Source: Verrucomicrobiota bacterium (GTDB lineage Bacteria > Verrucomicrobiota > Verrucomicrobiia > Verrucomicrobiales > DEV007). From it: a DNA stretch of 12,964 nucleotides. Under the pieces are notes generated by a model. That model was not told where the DNA came from. It made no database searches and saw only the letters and a list, made by a program, of their open reading frames with translations. The translations under genes were made by a program, and so were the position numbers. Shown here one piece after another: positions 6,147 through 11,791 of this stretch. Position 1 is the stretch's first letter; the number at the start of each line of letters is the position of its first letter. The DNA is taken from positions 1 to 12,964 of the forward strand of contig JAHDCN010000050.1 in the NCBI GenBank assembly GCA_020629815.1, written 5' to 3'.

Positions 6147-7151
6147 ATGAGCGATAAGGACGACAAACCGTCAACGAGCACATCAACAGTGCCGCTGAAA
6201 AAAGAGACTGTTCGGATCAGTCTTCGTGCCCAGACTGAAGATTCCGGGCCAGTAGCACCAAAGGGATCTACAGCACCCATCACTACCGGTGATGCGACTA
6301 CCGATCCAGTTTCTCCCAATGTTGATGCCTCAACAGATCCAGTTGATACTGGCGGAGGTGCAACTGCACCCATCCCTAACGATGGTTCCACTGCACCGAT
6401 AGCCAGCGCAGAAGTTTCCGCAGCTCCAACCGGGCCCACAGGACCTTCCGCAGTGCCAGCACCGCCGGCTCCAGCGCCAACTCCGTCACCGGCACCCCCG
6501 CCGGCTCCCGCAGCTCCAACACCACCTCCTGCTCCATCTGCAAGTGGAGCCCCAGCGCCACCTCCGCCGCCCGCCGCAGGAGCAGCCGCTCCTCCACCGC
6601 CTCCATCCGGGAAACCTTCTGCAGCCGCTGTTGATGAGCTTGGACCGACTAAGCCCGTTTCTGTAGCACCACCCGCACCAGGAGCTCCTGATGGTGCGAC
6701 CAAACCAGTTCAAGCCGCACCGGCTCCACCATCTGCACCCGGCGCGAAAACTGTTCCTCTTTCCAAAGCTGACCCACTTGGGCCAACCAAACCCGTCCAA
6801 ACAGCACCTCCAGGTGCCACGACACCGGTTGGTGCCAAGACGATTCCTTTGGCCAAAGCACCTGGCGTCGGCGGTCCTGCCGCGGCACCCGGCAAAGCAA
6901 CGACACCTCTGCAAGCAGGTGGAGCCAAGCCATTGCCACAGGCGACTGTCAAAATGGGTGGAACCCAGCCGATGGGACAAAGCAAGACTCCAACTTCGAC
7001 CATTAGTCAGGCTCCGGATATCCAATCCACTGCTGTAGAGGAAGAAGAGTGGGAGGAAGAATACGAAGAAGGCGGCTTGATGCCGTTTGCTATCATTGTG
7101 TTCCTACTAGCCTTGGCACTGCTCGCCGTTGAGCTTCTCACGAAACTGTAA
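6147..7151 (+). CDS. Pro/Ala-rich disordered protein with C-terminal membrane anchor
   Basis: A 334-residue product of low complexity. The N-terminus has KKETVRISL (residues 18-26), a motif I associate with Verrucomicrobiota Pro-rich proteins. Residues 90-160 are a Pro/Ala core with two penta-proline runs. A short motif T-x-P-[V/I/L/M] recurs 14 times, at Thr 14, 42, 52, 63, 73, 82, 168, 185, 202, 214, 225, 232, 252 and 273. Longer repeats include LGPTKPV (165 and 211) and GAKT[V/I]PL[S/A]KA (199 and 229). Residues 298-308 are strongly acidic (Glu/Trp/Tyr), followed by one membrane helix (312-331) at the extreme C-terminus. There is no signal peptide, so it is probably tail-anchored with the disordered part in the cytoplasm. 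No Shine-Dalgarno is seen. Function unknown; a scaffold or tether is inference. Confidence 0.85.
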   Translation: MSDKDDKPSTSTSTVPLKKETVRISLRAQTEDSGPVAPKGSTAPITTGDATTDPVSPNVDASTDPVDTGGGATAPIPNDGSTAPIASAEVSAAPTGPTGPSAVPAPPAPAPTPSPAPPPAPAAPTPPPAPSASGAPAPPPPPAAGAAAPPPPPSGKPSAAAVDELGPTKPVSVAPPAPGAPDGATKPVQAAPAPPSAPGAKTVPLSKADPLGPTKPVQTAPPGATTPVGAKTIPLAKAPGVGGPAAAPGKATTPLQAGGAKPLPQATVKMGGTQPMGQSKTPTSTISQAPDIQSTAVEEEEWEEEYEEGGLMPFAIIVFLLALALLAVELLTKL

Positions 7152-7173
7152 AAATTTTCAACCCAACGAGATT

Positions 7174-7260
7174 ATGTTGTTTGCAATTATTGTCTTTATT
7201 TTCGCAGCCGGAGTACTCGCAATCGAGATCATCACCAAGCTGAACAACGGAGGCTTTTAG
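7174..7260 (+). CDS. 28-residue membrane micro-protein, paralogue of the upstream anchor helix
   Basis: An ATG-to-TAG ORF of 29 codons that is too short for usual gene calling. The product starts MLFAIIVFIFAAG and ends EIITKLNNGGF, a single hydrophobic helix. Aligned without gaps to residues 312-334 of the upstream protein, 14 of 23 positions are identical (M, FAIIVF, A, LA, E, TKL) and nearly all others are I/L/V swaps. The two lie in different reading frames, 22 bp apart, so this is not simple read-through. Codons differ at many silent positions, which suggests an old duplication kept at protein level. A strong terminator follows 31 bp after the stop, so both genes probably share one transcript. 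The ribosome binding site is weak (ACGAG close to the ATG). It could be a dimer partner of the larger anchor; expression is unproven. Confidence 0.62.
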   Translation: MLFAIIVFIFAAGVLAIEIITKLNNGGF

Positions 7261-7286
7261 TCCCTCCTTTTGATCCAACCTTTTTC

Positions 7287-7324
7287 AAAAGAGCCTCTTC
7301 GTTTCGGCGGAGAGGCTTTTTTTG
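7287..7324 (+). terminator. Intrinsic terminator after the Pro-rich / micro-protein pair
   Basis: AGCCTCT (7292-7298) pairs with AGAGGCT (7311-7317). The stem extends inward through TCG/CGG to a 6-nt TTTCGG loop, giving 10 pairs including one wobble. A run of seven T starts at 7317, and an A-run (7287-7290) precedes the stem. Confidence 0.92.
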
Positions 7325-7376
7325 TAAGAAATCGAAAACCAATTCGTCTTGATTCTTAGCCATTTCCGCTGACAGA

Positions 7377-7405
7377 TTGATCAGGCGGAACCAACCAATT
7401 ATAGC
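7377..7405 (+). promoter_or_regulatory. Probable promoter for the thioredoxin gene
   Basis: TTGATC (7377-7382, 4 of 6) and TATAGC (7400-7405, 4 of 6) are separated by exactly 17 bp. The start of transcription would be near 7412, leaving a leader of about 16 nt before the ATG at 7428. Placement between a strong terminator and a single gene supports it, but the hexamers are only moderate. Confidence 0.45.
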
Positions 7406-7427
7406 AACCAAAAGCAAAAATACAGCC

Positions 7428-7757
7428 ATGGCACACGAATCAATTGTTGAACTCACTGAAGAGACTTTCACTGGAGAAGTCGAAGAATCATCCGTTCCCG
7501 TTCTGGTGGACTTCTGGTCTGAGCATTGCGGACCCTGCAAGATGCTGGCACCGGTTCTCGATGAAGTTGCGGAAGAGCTCGGCGATACCGCCAAGATCAC
7601 TAAAGTCGACGTGATGAACAACCGCGAACTCGGAATGAAATTCTCCGTTCGGGCAGTTCCCACACTTCTCTTTTTCAAAGACGGGGAAATCAAAGAGACC
7701 AAAACAGGCATCATGAGCAAAGACGCAATCATTGCTCAACTTCAGTCACTTTCGTGA
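7428..7757 (+). CDS. trxA: Thioredoxin, with HCGPC active site
   Basis: A 109-residue protein, the normal size for a cytosolic thioredoxin, without a signal peptide. VLVDFWSEHCGPCKMLAPVL (26-45) is the beta-strand and active site with Cys34 and Cys37, and RAVPTLLFF (76-84) carries the cis-proline Pro78. It reduces protein disulphides using electrons from thioredoxin reductase. Oddity: the tryptophan that normally precedes the first active-site cysteine (WCGPC) is histidine (His33), while the other core positions are conventional. The longer frame from 7377 was rejected because the extra residues are unlike the family and would overlap the candidate promoter. Downstream lies an unusual repeat array before the next gene. 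The symbol is by family; other thioredoxins may exist in the genome. Confidence 0.93.
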   Translation: MAHESIVELTEETFTGEVEESSVPVLVDFWSEHCGPCKMLAPVLDEVAEELGDTAKITKVDVMNNRELGMKFSVRAVPTLLFFKDGEIKETKTGIMSKDAIIAQLQSLS

Positions 7758-7822
7758 CGATACCCTGTTGAGTCATTGACCTAACCCTGTTACCTTGGCG
7801 ACCTAACCCTGTTAGGTCGCTG
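7757..7822 (+). repeat. Three 22-bp-phased direct repeats
   Basis: The heptamer CCCTGTT recurs at 7763, 7785 and 7807, exactly 22 bp apart, so the array reads as three abutting 22-bp units (7757-7778, 7779-7800, 7801-7822). Units two and three share an exact 15-base repeat starting one base before each unit (GACCTAACCCTGTTA at 7778-7792 and 7800-7814). The first unit is more diverged (ACGATACCCTGTT). The array fills the gap between the thioredoxin stop and the DUF6580 start. The phase of about two helical turns would suit cooperative protein binding on one DNA face. Confidence 0.75.
7798..7820 (+). promoter_or_regulatory. Perfect 10-bp hairpin just before a TTG start
   Basis: GCGACCTAAC (7798-7807), loop CCT, then GTTAGGTCGC (7811-7820) is a perfect inverted repeat. 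It coincides with the third 22-bp unit and ends 4 nt before the TTG start at 7825. No T-run follows, so it is not a standard terminator, and it occupies the place where a ribosome binding site should be. It could be an operator dyad or an RNA hairpin that limits initiation or blocks read-through from the thioredoxin gene. Confidence 0.6.
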
Positions 7823-7824
7823 AT

Positions 7825-8406
7825 TTGAAAACGAAAGCATCTCCCAAGATTCACCTACCTCTTCTGGTGGGACTTCTCATCCTTACAATTTTGTATCGTT
7901 GGGGAGCAGCTCACTTTTCCTTTTTGGGCAATACAGCTCCACTCATGGCAGTATGCTTTGGTGGAGCTCTTTTGTTGGGAGCAAGGTTTTGGTGGTTACC
8001 CATCTTGCTGCTGGTCGGTAGCGATTTGTTTCTCGGGCTAACGCGTGGCACCGGTGTAGGCAACTACACGCTGATGTCTGCGGGCTTTTACGCGGTGGTG
8101 GCATTCGTTGCCAGCCGCTTTGGGCAATGGTCCGGTCGCACATGGCCGGCTCTCTGGTGCGGGACACTGCTTGCGAGCGTAGGGTTTTACGTCTTTGCCA
8201 ATACCTTTTCCTGGATGGTCAGCCCGGAGTATGCCAAGTCCATTGCCGGTTGGTGGCAGAGTCAAACCACCGGTCTGCCTCAGTATTCTCCACAGGCCTG
8301 GGTGTTCCTCCGCAACGCGTTGATTGCCGACACCATCTGGTGTGTAATCGCGGGGCTTTTGTTCTTTCGGAAATCGGCACCTGCCGAACCTGTGCCTGCT
8401 CGATAG
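7825..8406 (+). CDS. DUF6580-type integral membrane protein
   Basis: A 193-residue protein with about five or six membrane segments (roughly 11-29, 38-52, 57-72, 83-97, 108-127 and 160-181). NTAPLMAVCFGGALLLGARF, the SDLFLGL segment, FANTFSWMVSPEYAKSIAGW and FLRNALIADTIW match my recollection of the DUF6580 family. That family resembles small ECF-type substrate-binding membrane components, though no ECF ATPase or T-component is nearby and the substrate is unknown. The start is TTG: an in-frame TAG at 7813-7815 excludes anything upstream, and the next ATG (codon 41) would delete the first helix. No Shine-Dalgarno is visible, and a perfect hairpin ends 4 nt before the start. It converges on the TauE/SafE gene with a 12-bp gap. 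Confidence 0.82.
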   Translation: MKTKASPKIHLPLLVGLLILTILYRWGAAHFSFLGNTAPLMAVCFGGALLLGARFWWLPILLLVGSDLFLGLTRGTGVGNYTLMSAGFYAVVAFVASRFGQWSGRTWPALWCGTLLASVGFYVFANTFSWMVSPEYAKSIAGWWQSQTTGLPQYSPQAWVFLRNALIADTIWCVIAGLLFFRKSAPAEPVPAR

Positions 8407-8418
8407 ATCAATCGTCGT

Positions 8419-9150
8419 CTATCCGAATACAAGGTAGCGCAAGCCGATCAGAAGAATCAGGGAAAACACGACGACCCGCAGCCTTTCCGTAGGGATCCGA
8501 TCCAGAGTCTTTTTCCCCAACCAGGTGGCAAAGATGGCGGGAACTATCGAGCACGCTCCCATCAAAAGGATACGACTGCTGTAATCGCCGGAGCCAACCA
8601 TCAGGACACTGCGAAACAGGCCGGAAGCCAGAAAGACAATCTGCATCACCGCCACCGATTGGACCTTTGACCAATTGCGCGAGTAGATATAGGCCACCAC
8701 TGGAGGCCCTCCCACATTGAAGGCACCGCCCAATACGCCGGCGAAGATGCCCACAGGAAGACCGGAACGCTCCGGCCATTGAAAACCGCGAGCCAGTCGG
8801 TCTTTCGCCAGTTCAAACAAGGCGATAGCTGCCAGCACGATTCCCAGGATTCGAATGATCAACACGCTGTCTATCGCCTTGAGGCAGTAGAAGCCAATGG
8901 GTATGCCGATCACGGAACCAATGGCAATAGCGGCAGCCGGCTTCCAGACAATCCCTTTTCGGTTTGCAAACAGGATTGCCGAAGTGATCAGCAAATTGAA
9001 AAGAGTAACCAGCGCAATCCCTTCCTCAGCCGGAATAATCATGGGCAGAAAAGCCAGGCAAACCAAAGCAAGACCAAATCCTATCGATGCCTGCAAATAG
9101 GCCGCTACCGACAAAATCAATGTCACGACGACTAGGTCTGGGATCGACAT
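8419..9150 (-). CDS. TauE/SafE-family permease
   Basis: A 243-residue membrane protein of typical TauE/SafE length with about eight hydrophobic segments in two related halves. The first half opens with AYLQASIGFGLALVCLAF (17-34). The second has AGVLGGAFNVGGPPVVAY (137-154), the family's GxxxGxxGxGGPP-type signature. Members export or import small organic sulphur or carboxylate anions such as sulphite or sulphoacetate; the substrate here is not determined. The ATG is preceded by GGAAG at suitable spacing. It lies 12 bp downstream of the M23 peptidase stop, so the two are probably one transcript, although their roles are not obviously linked. Confidence 0.9.
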   Translation of the reverse strand: MSIPDLVVVTLILSVAAYLQASIGFGLALVCLAFLPMIIPAEEGIALVTLFNLLITSAILFANRKGIVWKPAAAIAIGSVIGIPIGFYCLKAIDSVLIIRILGIVLAAIALFELAKDRLARGFQWPERSGLPVGIFAGVLGGAFNVGGPPVVAYIYSRNWSKVQSVAVMQIVFLASGLFRSVLMVGSGDYSSRILLMGACSIVPAIFATWLGKKTLDRIPTERLRVVVFSLILLIGLRYLVFG

Positions 9151-9162
9151 AGTGATCTTCCG

Positions 9163-9960
9163 TTATTCGCCGGAGGTGTTCACCTTCAGACTTTGTCGGT
9201 AGGATTCCGATTCGCGGGGCGCGGCGGAGAGCATGTCATCAGGTCGGCCACGCCATTTCAGCAGGGACAATTCACCCGACAATCGTCCAAGTGCAGACTC
9301 CGCATAGCCCGCCCCTACATCCAAAGTCGGATAGCGCCTGATCTCGAAGTGAAGGTGCGCCAGGTAGCGACCGTTGGCATTTCCGACCGTGCCAACCTTC
9401 TGTCCACGGCGAACATTTTTCCCGACAGGGACCAGAATCGTATCGAGGTGCCCGTAGAAGGTTTCGATCATTCTGCCATCAGGAAGCTCATGCAAAAGTA
9501 TCACCACGTTACCCCAACCATCAGTAGGCCAGCCGGCATAAATGACACGCCCATCACTGACTGCGTAAACCGGATCTCCCAGATCAGAGTTTTGTCCTCC
9601 GATGCCATTCAGGTCGTCGCCCAAATGCCTGTCGGTCAGGAATGGTTGAGCATTGTAGGAAAGTCCACCATGCTCTGTCCCCATTGGTGAATCGAATCGC
9701 ACAGCTTTTGGAGCGATTGCCATTTCTGTCGGAGACAAGGTAACAAAGGCAGGGTCATAAACGGCGTCATCCTTGATCTCGAGAAGCCCCATTCGGACAT
9801 CCCGCTCCTGCTCCCACATCGCCTGCTTTTTGGTGGGCTTGATCACCAGGAACACAATGAGAAACAAGGCCAGAACCAACACAAAGATCGGCAGGACATA
9901 GCGATACCACTCCTGCGCGTGCTGCTTTAGATCGAGATGTTCGAGATACTTGAGATTCAA
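9163..9960 (-). CDS. Membrane-anchored M23 family metallopeptidase
   Basis: A 265-residue protein with a short cytoplasmic N-terminus, one membrane helix (about 21-41, YVLPIFVLVLALFLIVFLVI) and a periplasmic LytM/M23 domain (about 108-208). Zinc ligands are intact: RHLGDD (His112 and Asp116), the catalytic-site YGHLD (His171) and AHLHFEIR (His202 and His204). DPVYAVSDGRVIYAG and VRRGQKVGTVGNANG are also typical. An active peptidoglycan endopeptidase, rather than a degenerate activator, is therefore expected. The start is TTG at 9960: an in-frame TGA lies seven codons upstream with no ATG or GTG between, and the first internal Met (codon 48) would remove the helix. It is first in a two-gene unit with the TauE/SafE permease and diverges from truA. 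Confidence 0.93.
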   Translation of the reverse strand: MNLKYLEHLDLKQHAQEWYRYVLPIFVLVLALFLIVFLVIKPTKKQAMWEQERDVRMGLLEIKDDAVYDPAFVTLSPTEMAIAPKAVRFDSPMGTEHGGLSYNAQPFLTDRHLGDDLNGIGGQNSDLGDPVYAVSDGRVIYAGWPTDGWGNVVILLHELPDGRMIETFYGHLDTILVPVGKNVRRGQKVGTVGNANGRYLAHLHFEIRRYPTLDVGAGYAESALGRLSGELSLLKWRGRPDDMLSAAPRESESYRQSLKVNTSGE

Positions 9961-10002
9961 ACCACTGGAAACTACCGGTCAGTCGACTAGCATGCAACTG
10001 AC

Positions 10003-10782
10003 TTGAATCCTGAACTCCAGCGCTTTCGCATTGATCTCGCCTACGACGGACGGCCCTACGAAGGTTGGCAAAGCCAGCCCGGCGGAAACACAGTGCAAGA
10101 TGTTCTGCAGTTGGCTCTACATCGAATCTGCCCGGAAGCAGGTCGTTTGCAGGGTTCCGGCCGAACTGATTCCGGCGTGTCCGCCGAAAACCAGGTAGCT
10201 CACTTTGATGTGCCTGCCGAATGGCGTATGCAGGGTGACGATTGGCGGAAAGCACTGAATGCTAATCTACCTGCCGCGATTCGAGTGTACGGATGCCAGG
10301 CAGTTACTTCCGACTTTCATGCGCGATTCTCCGCTGTTGGAAAAACCTATCGCTACCGTTTTCACACTGCTCCGGTTTTGCCACCACTACAGGCAGGTCT
10401 TAGCTGGCATTTGCCCTGGGTGAGCGAAGAGCAGATCACGGAAATGACGAATGTTTTGCAGGAAATCACAGGGACACACGATTTTCGCTCCTTCTCCGCC
10501 AACCGGAACGATGGCAAAGACGCCGACAGAAACACAACCAGAACCATATTTTCAACCGACCTGCTAAAGGAGAAGGAAAACCAGTATGTGATCGAAGTTC
10601 ATGGGAACGGGTTTCTCTACAAAATGGTCCGTTTCCTCGTCGGAACCTGCACCAGTCATTTGAGAAAAAAGATCACACTGGAAGAGATCAAAGAACTCCT
10701 CGAGGGCAAGTATCCGGAGCAAAAGGCACCCCATTGTGCCCCACCCGACGGTCTGTCCCTGTGGCAAGTTCACTATGATTGA
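10003..10782 (+). CDS. truA: tRNA pseudouridine synthase A
   Basis: A 259-residue cytosolic enzyme that isomerises uridines 38-40 in the tRNA anticodon stem-loop to pseudouridine. Family motifs are clear: FRIDLAYDGRPYEGWQSQPG near the N-terminus, GSGRTDSGVSAENQVAHFD with catalytic Asp56, HARFSAVGKTYRYRF (106-120), THDFRSFSANR (158-168) and VHGNGFLYKMVRFLVGTC (199-216). The usual GRTDAGVHA is GRTDSGVSA here. The start is TTG: an in-frame TAG at 9988-9990 leaves no earlier start, and the ATG at 9992 is in another frame. Only 42 bp separate it from the divergent M23 gene, which also starts with TTG. Confidence 0.96.
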   Translation: MNPELQRFRIDLAYDGRPYEGWQSQPGGNTVQDVLQLALHRICPEAGRLQGSGRTDSGVSAENQVAHFDVPAEWRMQGDDWRKALNANLPAAIRVYGCQAVTSDFHARFSAVGKTYRYRFHTAPVLPPLQAGLSWHLPWVSEEQITEMTNVLQEITGTHDFRSFSANRNDGKDADRNTTRTIFSTDLLKEKENQYVIEVHGNGFLYKMVRFLVGTCTSHLRKKITLEEIKELLEGKYPEQKAPHCAPPDGLSLWQVHYD

Positions 10783-10837
10783 GGGTTGAACTTCAGACGA
10801 TTTCGCGGCATCTAGGGAGAGGTATCAGTAAACGCAT

Positions 10838-11758
10838 ATGGCCCTTTTCTTCAAAAAGTCCGGTCCCGGGGAGAATCGAATCGAAAACTCCGGCCGTTGG
10901 CCCGTACGTCTGACCCATTTTCATCTGGTTGAGGAGTATGAGTTTCCACCGACCAACTTCCCGGAAATCTTCTACGTTCAGGAAGGTTCGTTCCTTCACG
11001 AAACCGATTCCGGAAGTCAGGCTTTGCGCGAAGGTTCCGTGGTTGTTTTGAACCCGGGCAACCGTCACGCGGTCAAGCAGCCCGAACAGGTGGTCTTCAC
11101 CCGGCTGCGATACCTCCCTGAGTGGCTGTCTGCGGACTTTAATCTGCTGGTTCACTCACCCGATGTGATGTCGATCTTTTTCGACCAAAGCTGGTTCCGC
11201 TATCCACGCGATGAGACGATCCATGTATTCACTACCAAGGAGGAAGCTTCGGAGCGAATCAGTGGGGAGTTGGCGTATCTGCGAGAGCTGATCAAAGACA
11301 ACCGGCAAATGGAGCCGATTACGCGCGTGAGCATCATCAAGCTGATGATGCTGATCGGAGACGAATACAATCGATACTGGCGCGGAGTGAATGAGTTGGA
11401 TTTTCTACCGGAGGCGACGCATGCCCTGGATGTAATCGAGAAGAAAATCGAAAATGGCGAACGTTTTTACGAAAAGAAAATGGCCCGCGGTGGCTTTGAC
11501 TTGGCAGACATCGAAACAGCATTTCGAGATTTGACCGGGCTTTCAATGAGTAACTACGCTGACCGTCGGAGAGTTTTTCATGCGGCTCACCGCCTGCTCT
11601 GCACCGACCTCGAACCACGCATCATTTCCAAAGATTTGGGCTTTGCTACTACTTCGCAATTCTCCAAGTTATTTCAGGACATTTTTGGTATATCGCCGAA
11701 TGTCTACCGCCAAAAGTTCAGCTCCCCTGAACTGGATACGGCAGGAGCGGATTCCTAA
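10838..11758 (+). CDS. AraC-family transcriptional regulator
   Basis: A 306-residue protein with an N-terminal cupin-like sensor (about 28-92; FPEIFYVQEGSFLHETDSG, then LREGSVVVLNPGNRHAV). A helical linker follows, then a C-terminal AraC DNA-binding domain (about 205-295). The second helix-turn-helix is easily seen: IISKDLGFATTSQFSKLFQD then IFGISPNVYRQKF. The first is more divergent (GFDLADIETAFRDLTGLSMSNYADRRR). Such proteins usually sense a sugar or related ligand and activate a nearby catabolic operon, but no such operon adjoins it here. A purine-rich AGGGAGAGG (10813-10821) lies 16 nt before the ATG, farther than ideal. It is followed by tyrS after 33 bp, probably by chance. Confidence 0.92.
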   Translation: MALFFKKSGPGENRIENSGRWPVRLTHFHLVEEYEFPPTNFPEIFYVQEGSFLHETDSGSQALREGSVVVLNPGNRHAVKQPEQVVFTRLRYLPEWLSADFNLLVHSPDVMSIFFDQSWFRYPRDETIHVFTTKEEASERISGELAYLRELIKDNRQMEPITRVSIIKLMMLIGDEYNRYWRGVNELDFLPEATHALDVIEKKIENGERFYEKKMARGGFDLADIETAFRDLTGLSMSNYADRRRVFHAAHRLLCTDLEPRIISKDLGFATTSQFSKLFQDIFGISPNVYRQKFSSPELDTAGADS

Positions 11759-11764
11759 ACCGCT

Positions 11765-11770
11765 TACAAT
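11765..11770 (+). promoter_or_regulatory. Possible -10 element for tyrS
   Basis: TACAAT (5 of 6 to TATAAT) lies 21 bp before the tyrS ATG in a 33-bp gap. No recognisable -35 hexamer sits 16-18 bp upstream, inside the end of the AraC gene, so this alone is weak support for a tyrS promoter. Initiation from it would give a very short leader starting inside the following hairpin. Confidence 0.2.
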
Positions 11771-11771
11771 T

Positions 11772-11788
11772 TTGAATCGGAGATTCAA
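11772..11788 (+). promoter_or_regulatory. 7-bp hairpin enclosing the tyrS Shine-Dalgarno
   Basis: TTGAATC (11772-11778), loop GGA, then GATTCAA (11782-11788) is a perfect inverted repeat. The only Shine-Dalgarno for tyrS, GGAG (11779-11782), lies in the loop and the first base of the right arm, 9 nt before the ATG. The RNA fold could present or mask the ribosome binding site, or the dyad could be a protein site. No T-box-like leader is present, as the gap is only 33 bp. Confidence 0.45.
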
Positions 11789-11791
11789 CCA

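Noticed and set aside
6116..6703. 195-residue minus-strand open frame rich in Gly/Ala/Val
   Set aside because: It is the antisense shadow of the Pro/Ala-rich gene; GC-rich proline codons rarely give stops on the other strand.
7149..7260. Frameshift in the Pro-rich gene, with 7174-7260 as a displaced original C-terminus
   Set aside because: The upstream protein already ends with its own complete helix and TKL tail, so the short ORF is a second copy rather than a displaced end.
7377..7427. 17-residue extension of thioredoxin
   Set aside because: Not thioredoxin-like and overlaps the candidate promoter; ATG 7428 gives the standard 109-residue length.
7757..7822. Replication origin with iterons, or CRISPR-like array
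   Set aside because: Only three short units with no spacers, no rep or cas gene, and ordinary chromosomal genes on both sides.
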